From assembly GCA_011947345.1 (NCBI GenBank), contig JAAVTG010000275.1, positions 186,001-250,000 of the forward strand: a stretch of DNA of 64,000 bases, given 5' to 3'. Origin of the DNA: Phytophthora quininea. Its lineage: Eukaryota; Oomycota; Peronosporomycetes; Peronosporales; Peronosporaceae. A model generated the notes under the pieces. The model had not been told where the DNA came from, made no database searches, and was given only the letters and a program-made list of their open reading frames with translations. The translations under genes were made by a program, and so were the position numbers. Of the stretch, positions 10,135-20,251 are shown one piece after another. How positions within the stretch are numbered: position 1 is the stretch's first letter; every line of letters starts with the position of its first letter.

Positions 10135-12295
10135 ATGGCGGCCAAGAAAGCTGCGTACGTCGTCACCGTCGACCCGTGCGAGCAGGTGGAGCGTGCGTGG
10201 CTCGATGCCGGCCGACGGGGTGATACCAAGACCATGCAGAGTCTCCGCAAGACCCACCCCAAGTGGTTGGCGCTCGATCGCGTACGTAGCCATTTCCGTT
10301 CCGACGTCCCGCCGGTACTACTCTTGTCCGCGGTGTCTCGCCTCGTCCGATTTGCCGCCTGCCTGTCTGAAGGAGATAGTTGCTGTTGTTGACCTTTGTT
10401 GCTGTGTCTTGCAGGTTGTCGCGTCCGAAGATCGTCGGGATCGTGATGATGACGGAGAGTCTTTTGTGACTGGGAGAAGTTCCACCTGCCCACGGTGGGG
10501 CTTCGGCGCTGCATGCTGCAGCTTGGGACGGCAACGACCAAGTGCTCGAGTTTCTGCTGAAAGAAGGACAGAAGGTCGACACCAAAGGCGGTCAAGGCGT
10601 GACGGTGCTCATGGCGACACTCATGCGTCACAACGTGCAAGCGTTGCGTGCCGTTTTCCAAGGAAGTGCTGTCGTGCAGCTCAATACGGTCGTGGATGTA
10701 CGTACAAATGGCAATCGAGGGAGTCCGAGCTGGTGTTAATAATTTTTGCGCCTCTCAGTGTCGAAAGGAAGACGCTGAGCGACTGGAGCACACGCTACGT
10801 GTTGTAAAGCTCTTGCTGAGTCATGGAGCAGACACGGAAGCTCGCGACGATGAAGGCAAGACGGCTTTGTATCTGGCCACGAACGACGAGATGTTCGAGG
10901 TGACCAAACTACTTGTGGAGCGAGGAGCACGTTTGGATACGCAGGATTCGACTGGGAGATCACTGCTACAAGCGTGTATGCAAGGCTCGTCCGGAAAGAG
11001 CGCTCTGGTGGCGAACCTGTTGATTTCACGTGGAGCACCGATCGATATTGCTGACAAGGCCGGCGAGACTCCCATGTCGGTCGCTGTCCGCCATGGAGAT
11101 GTTGGAGCACTGCAATTGCTACTGAACCACCCGTCGCTATCCGACAAGGCGAAGCAGAGTGACTTCGCTAGCTGCATGTTGCTGAAAGCCGCCGAGTTTG
11201 GACAAGTCCCAGTGGTGCGCTTCTTGTTGGACGGTTCCTTCACGAGTATCGACGTCACCAATGCGAAGGGCGAGTCAGCTCTGCATCTAGCGATTATGAA
11301 GCACCACAAAGACCTCGTCCAAATTCTGTGCGCCGTCAAGTCCACCACCGAGTTGATTCTGAAAGTACGAACCAAGGACAAGAGCGAGTCGGTTCTGCAC
11401 TATGCGGCGCGCTACGGGTCTCCTCAGGAGCTGCAACTGGCGCTAGCCATGTTGGGCAATGCGAGCTCGAAGGAAATTAACGCTGTGAATGCCGGCGGCT
11501 TGACGCCATTGTACCTTGCCACGACGGCACGTACTGCTGGATCAACGACCGATCGACGTGCAAAGGTCGCCCAGTTCGAGAAAGTCGGCGCGTTGCTGTT
11601 TTCCAGCGGCTCTCGCCTTTTTCGAGATGTCAAGAGCTCCTCCGACGTGGCTTTGGTGTCGACGAATGCCGCGGTGAAGCGTTGTTTGGCTATGTGGGTC
11701 ACGGAATGCAGTGCGTCGCCAATGCTGTCGTCCACTGCGATCTATGACTTCTGCCTCAATTGGGTGGCGTGTGTGCAGCGCCCGCAAGCTGCAGGAAAGC
11801 AAGAAGATGGTAACGTGAACGCCAAGGTAGCAGTTCCGCTGAAACAAGAAGCCACGAAGGCCCCAGCTCCCGTGAAGAAGGACGCCCAGCAGCCACAGAC
11901 AGCAGAGCAGCAGGCCGCAGCTTCCAAGACTTTAGCACCTGAGAAGCAGGGAGCCGAACAACAGCCCAATGTGCCTGCGAAAAAGAAGCTAAGGATCAGC
12001 CCGAGCCGGGGGCAAAGCTGCAAGTTGCTGCTCCCAGGAGCGCAGCCAGCGTGTGCCTTTAAGTAAGACTCTGGCTTCGCTGGTCTACGCGGGGTATGCG
12101 GCGGACTCGTTGCCACTGTTGGTGACGTTGCCACTCAAACAAGCAGAGGTGCCGCATTTCCTCGAGTTGCTGAAAAAGCTGTCGATCGATACCAAGTGCT
12201 CGATGTTGAGCAAGCTCCAGCAAGAGCTTGCGGGCGCTTGGAAGAGTGAGACTGACGATCGTAGTCAGTCTGTGAAGCCGAAAGCAGTGGAATAA
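10135..12295 (+). CDS. Ankyrin-repeat protein 1 (frameshifted)
   Basis: Exon 1 (10135-10281) gives a short basic head and a helical segment, AWLDAGRRGDTKTMQSLRK. Introns are at 10282-10414 and 10698-10758. From about 10500 to 11550 there are ankyrin repeats with the usual TALHxAxxxG/LLLxxGAD pattern (for example ALHAAAWDGNDQVLEFLL, KLLLSHGADTEARDDEGK, ESALHLAIMKHHKDLVQIL). A Lys/Gln/Ala/Pro-rich linker (about 11780-11990) and a helical C-terminal domain (LASLVYAGYAADSLPLLV) follow. One missing base near 10463 (TTTT), 10500 (GGGG), about 11988 and about 12050 is needed for a continuous frame. The paralogue at 15112-16751 has the second intron at the same place. Ankyrin repeats bind proteins; the partner cannot be told. 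Confidence 0.75.
10282..10414 (+). other. Intron 1 of ankyrin gene 1
   Basis: The donor GTACGTAG and acceptor TCTTGCAG bound 133 bp between LALDR and the next coding segment. It is the longest intron in the window. Confidence 0.65.
10698..10758 (+). other. Intron 2 of ankyrin gene 1
   Basis: GTACGTAC to CTCTCAG, 61 bp. Excision joins NTVVD to CRKEDAERLE; the paralogous gene has a 61-bp intron at the matching codon. Confidence 0.8.
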
Positions 12296-12651
12296 GAAGG
12301 AAGCGAGGAGGAAGCGGGGAGAGTTATGAACGCAAATCCAGTCGAACGGATTGCAGCGGAGGAGGCAGGTGGGTAGTCAACGAGAACAGCAGTATGGACA
12401 CGTACGAGTAGTAGCCTAAGTATCTTGTACGATATCCAAATCGACTACCAAAGAGGAGTGATGTTGTCGTATGAACTAAAGCGTGTCATGTCGACACAGC
12501 GGACCTCCCACCAAGCACCAAGTTGGACTCGGTGAATGAAGCATCAGGTACAGCACAAAATCGTGTGGTTTATTTACTGCTCGCTGCAGCCGCGTGTCAA
12601 CTGCAGCGCTTTTAGACAGAGAAGGAAGAGACTCCACTAACTGGGGACAAT
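12296..12651. other. Convergent intergenic spacer
   Basis: This 356 bp separates the 3' ends of ankyrin gene 1 and PAD copy 1. No gene, RNA or repeat was seen. Confidence 0.5.
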
Positions 12652-13186
12652 CTACAGGGTCTCGGCGTCCGGGGCGATGGGCACGAGGTTGCCAGCGCCC
12701 TTGAAGGTCTCGAGGATGTTGGCCTGCTCGCTCAGGATGAGGCGGTCGCGGTTGTTGCCGAGCTCGGCCAGCTTGCGCCAGCGAGCGTAGTCCTCCGGGT
12801 TGCGCTTGTCTCCGTGGGCGTCCTCGGGGTGCTCCCAGTGGCCCTTGGAGAAGCCGATCATGGTGGTGATCTTGGCGTTCTTGATGTCGTACACGAGGCT
12901 CACGATGGTGCCGGTCTCCTCGAGCCAGTTGCACTGCCACAGCTCACCGGGGCGGATGCACTGGAAGGCGACGGTCTGGTAGTTGAGACGGCCGGCCATA
13001 GGGCCGCCGTGGATCGAGTAAACGATGCGGTTCTCCGAGAAGAACCACATCTCGTAGCGCCACTTCTCGGGCTTGCCATCGGCGCCCTCAGCGTCGTAGT
13101 CGTAGAGCAGGTGGAGGTCACGGATGTCCTCGTCGAACGACGGGTGCAGGGGTGTTGGTGTGGTATCCGGGCACGGCGAGCGGCAT
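12652..13186 (-). CDS. Phenolic acid decarboxylase, copy 1 (one-base frameshift near the start)
   Basis: PADs remove CO2 from p-coumaric, ferulic and caffeic acids, giving vinyl phenols. The body matches the compact, cofactor-free lipocalin-like PAD fold: LLYDYD, WRYEMWFFSENRIVYSIHGG, MAGRLNYQTV, GELWQCNWLEETGT and FSKGHWEHPEDAHGDKR. The Tyr pair, the Arg of MAGR and the Glu of WLEETGT are the residues expected in the active site. Length would be 178 residues, the same as copy 2. The ATG at 13186 (MPLAVPGYHTNTP) matches the copy 2 start, but the body lies one frame away. One base is missing in the GGGG at 13149-13152 (coding-strand CCCC). As written, the body can only be read from a doubtful upstream extension (to 13542). 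It may be an assembly error or a young pseudogene. Confidence 0.85.
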
Positions 13187-14386
13187 GGCGACTTGGAGTT
13201 TTCAGGCTTGAGACTTTGACGGCAAGTTGAAAAGTGAGAGGCATTGAGCTCCGATAGCTCACCGCGGTGTTTGTGACCATCGAGGCCGCGTGGCCTGTTT
13301 TCCCTGCCGAGTGGCTCAAATACCTCCGGCACCTGGACGTGAGGCTGCGTGTAGTCGGGGCCCGGCTCCTGTGAGTGATGAGTGCGTTGGCAAGAAAGCA
13401 GCGCCGACGGCAAGCTTTCCCGAGCCATGTGTAGGTGTAGGAGAGATAGCGAAGGCGTTGGTGCCCATTTCCAACGAGTTTGTCGCGGCGTATTGTACGC
13501 GCGCAATCGAGCGCCGTTCGCGTCAACCGATGGAAAGCACATCCATTAGCTACTGCCAGCGGTCAAGGAAACAGCTTCATGTGGTGTAAGAGCGGAGCCA
13601 CATTGCGATCAGCTGGACCATGGCTCGCCATCACTTTGATGTGCCAAGTGCTCTCTGCAATGTTGGGGACCGGACTCTGGGCTGCAAGGGCAACGAGGCC
13701 GCGGACCTTGGCGCCTGCTTTCGAGGCGGCCTCGCTGCAAGCGCCCTGAGCTCGCCACGTATCGCCATTGACTCTGGTCCTTGTCTGCTGGATTGGTCAC
13801 GGCCGTCCTGGCATCAGCTGCGCTGGAAGCTGCTGGCAGCGCACGCGAGATTTGCGGTAGACTTGATGAAAGCTGCGAGGAAAAGAGTGCCGACCAAAGT
13901 TCATCGCACCGTCGATGAACTTTGCCTTGCAGGAAGCGAGCGAGTCGAGGTGTTGTCGTTGGGGAAGCGCTGCGATCGCTTCCCACGTCGGACAATTTAA
14001 TCGGACCTTTGCAAAGCGCTTAATCAGCATGAAGTTTCGATGGGAAACTCTTTAGGAGCAGTGCAGCGTTCTCGACAAGAACCGGTCTGTGGTAAGGAGG
14101 TCTCAGTTGCATTCTCCCTCGCTGTCGCTAAGAAATTGACGCTGAACTCCCACGGGTTCACCATACAGTCTCGCAAGGCAACGGTCGATTACCGGGACAA
14201 AATGAAGGCCGAGCTAGACGACTTGGCAGCTTTGACGTATCCGCACCAAGCTCGGTTTTACGGGCTCTGTTATTCTAACCAGATTCGTTTGAGTTGCAGT
14301 CGAGCGAAAGGTTTGTACTCAATTCACTTTGACTTTAGCTGTTAGGCTAGTTATGCTTCGCTAGCTGACTGTGCTATCTCTCTCAT
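13187..14386. other. Spacer between the two PAD genes
   Basis: This 1.2 kb holds no convincing gene. The plus-strand open frame at 14040-14345 (101 codons) has no domain and lies in the PAD 2 3' flank. A perfect 12-bp inverted repeat is present at 13895-13924 (separate entry). The upstream regulatory region of PAD copy 1 must lie here. Confidence 0.5.
13895..13924. repeat. Perfect 12-bp inverted repeat (hairpin)
   Basis: CAAAGTTCATCG (13895-13906), a 6-nt loop CACCGT, and the exact reverse complement CGATGAACTTTG (13913-13924). It stands alone in the PAD spacer, about 700 bp upstream of PAD copy 1. No T-run follows, so a terminator role is not indicated. Confidence 0.7.
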
Positions 14387-14923
14387 CTACAGAGTCTCGG
14401 CATCCGGCGCAATCGGGACAAGGTCACCAGGGCCACGGTAGTTCTCGAGAATCTTGGCCTGCTCGCAGAGCACGAGACGGTCACGGTGGTTGCCGTACTC
14501 GGCCAACTTGCGCCAACGGTTAAAGTCCTCGGGGTTGCGCTTGTCCCCGTGGGCCTCCTCGCTGTGTTCCCAGTGGCCCTTGGAGAAAGCGCACATGGTG
14601 GTGATCATTTGCTGCTGGATGTCGTACACCTGGCTCACGATGGTGCCGGTCTCCTCGAGCCAATTGCACTGCCACAGCTCGCCCGGACGAATGCACTGGA
14701 ACGCCACCGTCTGGTAGTTGAGACGACCAGCCATGGGACCGCCGTGGATCGAGTACACGATTCGGGTCGGCGACATGTACCACAACTCGTAGCGCCATTT
14801 ACGGACCTGACCGTCCTCCTCCTTGACATCGTAGTCGTAGACCAAGTGCAGGTCGCGGATGTCCTTGTCGAACGAAGGGTCCAACGGCGTGTTGGTGTGG
14901 TATCCAGGCACGGCGAGCGGCAT
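14387..14923 (-). CDS. Phenolic acid decarboxylase, copy 2 (intact)
   Basis: 178 residues from MPLAVPGYHTNTP to DAETL, uninterrupted and intronless. Motifs are VYDYD, WRYELWYMSPTRIVYSIHGG, MAGRLNYQTVAF, CIRPGELWQCNWLEETGT and CAFSKGHWEHSEEAHGDKR. It keeps the catalytic-type Tyr pair, Arg and Glu of the family. The size equals fungal and bacterial PADs (about 160-180 residues). The product is cytosolic: there is no signal peptide or membrane segment. Differences from copy 1 cluster at 'DVKEEDGQVRK' and 'QQQMITTMCAF'. The enzyme would detoxify hydroxycinnamic acids released from plant cell walls. Scattered occurrence of this family in eukaryotes suggests horizontal acquisition; that part is inference. 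Confidence 0.92.
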   Translation of the reverse strand: MPLAVPGYHTNTPLDPSFDKDIRDLHLVYDYDVKEEDGQVRKWRYELWYMSPTRIVYSIHGGPMAGRLNYQTVAFQCIRPGELWQCNWLEETGTIVSQVYDIQQQMITTMCAFSKGHWEHSEEAHGDKRNPEDFNRWRKLAEYGNHRDRLVLCEQAKILENYRGPGDLVPIAPDAETL

Positions 14924-15111
14924 CGAGGCTTTGGTTTCGGTAGACGTGCTTTCGGGAAGGCAAGATGGGGAATGGAGATTGGTGAATCCTTTCGTGCTGT
15001 GCGTGCGCCTGCAGTGACCCTACCAAGACCTCCAAGCACCTCGTTGCGCGTAGCTTTTGCGCGTCATACATTGGCATGAACGAGATCAATGCTACTTTCA
15101 CACGTAGATAT

Positions 15112-16751
15112 CTATTGGTTATCTGTCCCACAAGCGCCTCGATCTACTTCTTGCAGCGCTAACTCATTCCCTAGGCAACGGAATTGCAAGCCATTTCGAC
15201 CGGTCATGAAGGCGTCGAAACTCGCTAGCAATTCGGCTGCATTGGTCTGTGGCAGCATCAGCAGTAGCGGAAGCACATCCGCCGAGAAGCCCGAGCAGAC
15301 CGCCAAATGCAACCTTGTCGTCAGCTTGTCGCTCGCTTTCGCAGGAACGTTGGCGATCCACTTCCTGCAGAACTCATCCAACAACTTGCCACCGGCTTCG
15401 TCCTGACACTCGGCCAGCCACTGATTGAGACACTGTCGAGCTTGTAGAGGCAAACAGACCTGGTGTCCTTGACTTCCAAAAGCATGTGCTTGATCGGCAA
15501 GAAGCGTAGCGCCTTGAACCAGCAACACCTCCATCTTCTTCTGTCGATCGTGAAATAGTTCGTCTCCATCCTCCAGACGAGATTCTGTCGTCGTACTCGC
15601 CACAAACAAAGGTGTCGAGCCGCTCCCATCGGTCTTATCCAGCACTTCGCTTCGGCTCTCCGCATCCACTTGTTGCCAAAAGCTGACCAACTTCTCAACG
15701 TCACGTGCAGTGCCGACGCGAGACGCCAAGTGGAAAACGGACTCGCCAGGATTTGAGACCGCGTGGAGACTGAGGCCGTCGGAGTCTAACTCGCAGAGGA
15801 TTTTCAGCACTTCGGTCTTGTTCTGCGCAATTGCAAGATGCATCGCCGTCTCTCCAGCAGCGTTCTGGTAGGCAACACTCGCATAGCCATCCGACACCAA
15901 AAGCCGCACGATCTCCACAGAGTTCGCCGTCACCGCTCGGAGCAACACGCTGCCAGCAAAATCGAGCCGACCGCGAGTTGGCACGAGAGCGTGATGGTTC
16001 AGTAAGATCTGCATCATGATTACAAGACCTTTTCGGATCACCATCGACAGTGGAGACTCGCCGTGCTTGTCTTGCACATCGATCGACGCCCCACGACTCA
16101 CCAGCAGATTAGTCACCACGAGACTCTCCTCTTCGATGGCGCAGTGCAATGGCGTTTGGCCGTTCTACCAAGAGAAGATCATGTCAGAACGTCGTAGCTT
16201 ATGTAGGAAAGTTGGAGCGTCATACCTCGTCCTGACAATCGACTGTCGCTCCACCATCCAGCAAAAGTTTGGCCGCTTCGTAAAGTCCGTCGCACGTGGT
16301 GTAGTGCAGAGCAGTCTTCTTGGCCTGTTTTCACAGTTAGGTTAGTAGGTTTTGCGGTATCCTTTCTCCACTCGACAAACGTACGCTGCTGCGAGCATCC
16401 GGGTTGGCACCAAAGCGGAAAAACAGTTTCAGGACGGCGCTCGACTTAGCGACGCGCTCAGCATGCTCTTGTCGACACTGCCGCACACCGAAAGTCAGTG
16501 GACGAGCCCTCCTGCACTTCTAAATCATTACGACGCACATCCATGACGAGGTTCCTCAGCACGGTCTCTCGATCTCGAAATACCCGACGAGTGTCTGGTA
16601 GACTGTGCCGCATCAACATCGACATGATCGGAGTCAACTGCCAGTCGTCACCAGTGTCAGGGTCTTCTCCACTGCTGAGGAGCTGCTCCAGCCGCGCAAG
16701 ATCGCTGTCCCACGCTGCTTGGTGCAATTCAGGGCAGTGCTCGCTGTGCAT
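15112..16751 (-). CDS. Ankyrin-repeat protein 2 (paralogue of protein 1)
   Basis: The start is the ATG at 16751 (MHSEHCPELHQAAWDSDLARLEQLL); four exons are split by introns at 16478-16538, 16325-16384 and 16165-16225. All four exons read in frame without correction, unlike protein 1. Ankyrin repeats run from the N-terminus to about residue 330: KLFFRFGANPDARSS, TALHYTTCDGLYEAAKLLL, NGQTPLHCAIEEESLVVTNLL, ETAMHLAIAQNKTEVLKIL, ESVFHLASRVGTARDVEKL. A C-terminal helical domain with ARQCLNQWLAECQ and LLDEFCRKWIANV matches protein 1. The Lys/Gln-rich linker of protein 1 is absent. An N-terminal extension up to 16940 is open but has no family support. Confidence 0.85.
16165..16225 (-). other. Intron 3 of ankyrin gene 2
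   Basis: GTATGAC donor to TTGGTAG acceptor, 61 bp, joining VDCQDE to NGQTPLHCA. Confidence 0.85.
16325..16384 (-). other. Intron 2 of ankyrin gene 2
   Basis: GTACGTT donor, CTAAC branch-like motif and AAAACAG acceptor, 60 bp, joining DARSS to AKKTALHYT. Confidence 0.85.
16478..16538 (-). other. Intron 1 of ankyrin gene 2
   Basis: GTGCGTCG donor to GCGGCAG acceptor, 61 bp, joining NLVMD to CRQEHAERV. Same position and length as intron 2 of ankyrin gene 1. Confidence 0.85.
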
Positions 16752-17367
16752 TTCTTGGTGAAGGATCTTTCTCGTGCTGGTAGTTGCTAAGTGACGGCTC
16801 GCTTCACCACCTATGCCACGAGACTGGAGACGGAAGTGGATTGAATGCCGGTTCACTTGTGCAAGAGAGTGCAAGACGCGAAATGGACTCCTCGAGGAAC
16901 CGCTCGAACGTTCACTTGGAAAACGCCGTCGTGGAACCACGATCGTCGCCTGTCAATTTCGTTGCGTCGCCCGATACCTATCGCTGCCGCCGAACCAGCC
17001 AGTTCATAGCCACGCTCGGCTGATGACCTCGCCAGTGACTTGATTCGTGGAGACGTCCGTCGTAACGGACTATAAATGCCATTGCGTATCACTAAGCCAC
17101 ACCCTGGCCCTTGCTGGCTTGTGACGACCGCGGCAGCGACTTCAATTGACGCCACGAAAGAAACTGCGGAAAGTGGCTGGCTGGTTGCGCCGTCCTAAAG
17201 CTTACTACCACCCGGTTTCGCTGCTGCACGCCAGTCTTTTGAAGAAATAGTCTTCGGTGGTGAAGTCGGAAAAGATGACTCTGCTGCAGGCGAAACGCTT
17301 TCCGTTTGAGCATGCCTGACGACGCAGCGCCGCGTGGATTTGGCGTGGCGTTCAAATACCACCGACC
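16752..17367. other. Intergenic, upstream of ankyrin gene 2
   Basis: About 0.6 kb without a supported gene. It must contain the promoter of ankyrin gene 2; no clear core element was recognised. Confidence 0.45.
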
Positions 17368-17608
17368 TCATTCCTCTCCGTCTATTGCTTCGCCACGCGA
17401 GCGTTGAAGGAACCGGCGAACCCAGGAATCAGAGGCGACAAAGTTCTCCTGCCCGGAAAACATTCTCTTGGCCAAGTCGCGGACATTTTGGTAGGTGAAC
17501 CGGGCACCTCCACCTGCGGCGTTTTGCCTCTGCATTTGCTCGTCGAGGGCCTCTCGCAGATGCTGTTCTTGCTGTTGAGTCAGCAGCGGTGTACAACCAC
17601 CCCCACGC

Positions 17609-17612
17609 AGCC
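17609..17612. repeat. Target-site duplication, left copy (element A)
   Basis: AGCC immediately before the 5' LTR; the same four bases follow the 3' LTR. Confidence 0.75.
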
Positions 17613-17785
17613 TGACAACCCCTCGACGTTACCGCCTGTCCTCAACGCGAGCGACTCTTCACAAGTCTGCTTGGGTGCGCCTTGACTGGTTGCCAAGCGG
17701 CCTCGCAGACGCTTCATGTAGTTAGGCTAAGCCAGGATCAATCTCAGTTCTCTTTTCTCCTTCTCGAACTCAAGTGGCTTTGGCA
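17613..17785 (+). repeat. 5' LTR of element A
   Basis: 173 bp, TG...CA. It differs from the 3' LTR by C/T, G/A and A/G substitutions. It contains GTTAGGCTAAGCC and a CTTTTCTCC pyrimidine stretch. Confidence 0.9.
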
Positions 17786-17786
17786 T

Positions 17787-17802
17787 TTTGAGAATTCTCA
17801 AA
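17787..17802. repeat. 16-bp perfect palindrome next to the 5' LTR of element A
   Basis: TTTGAGAATTCTCAAA lies one base after the LTR, where a tRNA primer-binding site (normally starting TGG) is expected. Confidence 0.7.
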
Positions 17803-17841
17803 TCAGTCGACCTGCCACACCCGTCGGCCAAATCGCCCACA

Positions 17842-18293
17842 ATGAACCGCTCCAAGGACAAGGACGACAAGGAGCGCTACCTCACGTACTCCATCATTGT
17901 CAAGCATGGTGACATGGAGAAGGGCATTCAAGATGAAGTCGTCTCCAAAAGATGGCCAAGTTCGGTGATGGCAGCCCGAAGGAGTTCCTCGAGTGGGTCT
18001 ATCACTTCAACCAGCTCGCCAAGCTCAAAGGCTGGAGCGAGGAAGACAAGTTCTGCAACGCCCACGTGTTACTCGAAGGCGACCTCCTCGACGCGTTCGA
18101 CGAGCAGGTCAAGGCTAACGAAGGAGACGAAGACATTCGCATGGACAAGGAATTCGACCGTGCGCTCTTCAAGGCATCAAGTGTTATCATGCCCGTCGAC
18201 TACGCCGAAAAGATACAGGGGAGCTGTGAGATATGCGAAAGACTCGCAGCGAAAGTCTGGCAGACTACAACAAGCGATTTCGCACGCTCGTGA
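17842..18293 (+). pseudogene. Element A gag, N-terminal part (frameshifted)
   Basis: Gag starts at ATG 17842 (MNRSKDKDDKERYLTYS) and changes frame near 17945 into the capsid-like segment EFLEWVYHFNQLAKLKGWSEE, typical of gypsy Gag (retrotrans_gag). It shifts again near 18235 into the next frame. Confidence 0.75.
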
Positions 18294-20251
18294 GGCTGGA
18301 CGGTATCATCGCGTGTTTGTGTGAGCGGCGAACACTGGCAGAAGACGCCCTGTGCCGCCTGTACAAGAGAGGACTCCCATTTGATTGGCAAGCCAAGTAT
18401 GACAGCAGCGGCCAGACTTATTCGACCGTCGCTACGCTGATACCGTACTTTGAACGGATCGAGCAAGGTGAAGAACGTGCTCAAGGCAGAAGTCAACAAA
18501 ACGCCAACAACAACAGCAATCGGCCCAACAACAATCGTGGCCAGGGCCGTGGCCGTGGACGCGGACGGCGCAACTACAGCAATAACAATAACCGTGGCAA
18601 CAATTCCAGTCAGCAACAGCAGCAGCGCAACCAGAACCGCAATGGAAGCGGCAACAACAATAGCAACAACAAGTACTGCACCTTTCACAGGACGTCTTCG
18701 CACTCAACGCAAGAATGCCGCGCTCTGCAAGGCTCTAACCAGCAGGAAGAGCACCAACAAGTCGACTATCACCGTGGAAGCAGCTCTCAAAGACGTGGTG
18801 GTCATCAGCCTGGGGCCAGACGCTCTCAAAGTACCTTCGTCGAGCAGCGTAATCAACGCGGTGGAAGCTCAAGCGAAGACGAGTACATGTTCGTGGGCCT
18901 GGAAGCCCCACAAGTGTCGACGACACCCAGTATGAGAGCGATGATTAAGCTGGAGCACGACAAAACTCAGTACAAAGCTCTTCTCGACAGTGGTTGCTCG
19001 CGCAGTATAGTGAACGAAAGTCTGGTGCAGATCCTACAGAAGAACGCTAGCAACATCTCGAAGTCGAGCGTCGCATTCGATCTCATACAAGGAGCAACAC
19101 CGAGCACTGGATCAATCGTGGTACGCTTTCGTATCCCTAAATTGAAGCGTGACACAATTATCAATCACAACTTTGAGATACTATCCGGCCTGAAAGATGA
19201 CATGGTTATCGGTCGCGACCTGCTCACAGCATTAGGAATCGTGTTGGACTTCAAGAACAACCGCATTGTTTGGGACGGCAGTGAAATCGCAATCAACACG
19301 CCGACCAGTACTAAAAAGCCGGGACTAGTGGCAGTATCCGATGAGCCACTCGAAGACTCTGACGACTTCCTAGCAGGTGATGTTAAGAGCGCAGCACCGA
19401 TCGATTTATTGCCGCAGCACCTTGATGAAGCAATGCGTCATTGCTATTTGAAGTTACTCGAGGAGTACGCCGATCTATACAACGGCAGACTCGGGAAAAT
19501 ACGTCTCCCTGACTACATGTTACCACTCAGTGTCGATTACGTGCCGGTTCAAGCGAAGCCGTACGCCATTCCTCGCAGTCAAGAAGGGGCAGCCCGCAAA
19601 GAGATACAACGTCTCATTGATCTGGATGTCATTGAACAGATCTACGATTCGGAATCCGCAGCACCGGCATTCTTCCTAACGAAACCGAACGGTGAACTGC
19701 GTTTGCTCGTCGACTTCAGAGGCCTGAACAAGTACCTGAAGAGATCTCCATACTTTGTGCCCAAGATCCGCGAGCTCCTGCTCCGTCTGGATAAAGCCAA
19801 GTGCATGACCACGTTGGACGCCAACATGGGGTACTTTGCACGGCGACTCAAGCGAGAAAGCAAAGCAGTAACCGCGTTTTGCCTTCAGTTTGGCAAGTTC
19901 CAGTTTAAAAGCCTCCCAATGGGAATTTTGACTGCTCCAGACGAGTATCAATCCTGCATGGAACGCATCCTCGGTGACTTGCCGTTCGTCATCGTGTACT
20001 TGGATGACATCCTAATTTTTTCCGAGAGTGAGCAAAATTATCTCGAGCACCTACGCATCGTGTTTGAGCGGCTTCGTAAGTATGATGTGACGCTGAATGC
20101 AAGGAAGTGCCACATCCTTCGCAAAGAGGTTGATTATCTAGGATTCACGTTAACGCCAACTGGAATTCAACCACAGCGTAAGAAAGTGGAAGCCATCCAG
20201 CAGATAGCAGAGCCCAAGAACAAAAAGAACTCCGACGCTTCCTGGGCATGA
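18233..20251 (+). CDS. Element A gag C-terminus, protease and reverse transcriptase
   Basis: 672 codons open. In order: the end of the capsid (SLADYNKRFRTLVRL), a long Asn/Gln/Arg-rich basic tract, a CxxHx4Hx4C knuckle (YCTFHRTSSHSTQEC, about 18675-18720), an aspartic protease motif (LLDSGCSRSIV, about 18982), and RT from about 19540 (LLVDFRGLNKYLK, SLPMGILTAPDEYQ and the catalytic VIVYLDDILIF at about 19990). The second half of the RT palm motif reads TLDANMGYF. It ends in a frame change near 20228 where one base is missing. Confidence 0.9.
   Translation: MRKTRSESLADYNKRFRTLVRLDGIIACLCERRTLAEDALCRLYKRGLPFDWQAKYDSSGQTYSTVATLIPYFERIEQGEERAQGRSQQNANNNSNRPNNNRGQGRGRGRGRRNYSNNNNRGNNSSQQQQQRNQNRNGSGNNNSNNKYCTFHRTSSHSTQECRALQGSNQQEEHQQVDYHRGSSSQRRGGHQPGARRSQSTFVEQRNQRGGSSSEDEYMFVGLEAPQVSTTPSMRAMIKLEHDKTQYKALLDSGCSRSIVNESLVQILQKNASNISKSSVAFDLIQGATPSTGSIVVRFRIPKLKRDTIINHNFEILSGLKDDMVIGRDLLTALGIVLDFKNNRIVWDGSEIAINTPTSTKKPGLVAVSDEPLEDSDDFLAGDVKSAAPIDLLPQHLDEAMRHCYLKLLEEYADLYNGRLGKIRLPDYMLPLSVDYVPVQAKPYAIPRSQEGAARKEIQRLIDLDVIEQIYDSESAAPAFFLTKPNGELRLLVDFRGLNKYLKRSPYFVPKIRELLLRLDKAKCMTTLDANMGYFARRLKRESKAVTAFCLQFGKFQFKSLPMGILTAPDEYQSCMERILGDLPFVIVYLDDILIFSESEQNYLEHLRIVFERLRKYDVTLNARKCHILRKEVDYLGFTLTPTGIQPQRKKVEAIQQIAEPKNKKNSDASWA

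Noticed and set aside
13187..13542. Long N-terminal extension of PAD copy 1
   Set aside because: The open frame reaches 13542 only because of the one-base shift; the start context and sequence at 13186 match copy 2 exactly in kind.
14040..14345. 101-codon plus-strand open frame between the PAD genes
   Set aside because: No similarity or domain, and it sits against the 3' end of PAD copy 2; it is probably chance.
16752..16940. N-terminal extension of ankyrin protein 2
   Set aside because: It is Arg/Ser-rich with no counterpart in the paralogue; the ATG at 16751 gives a helical start like the paralogue.
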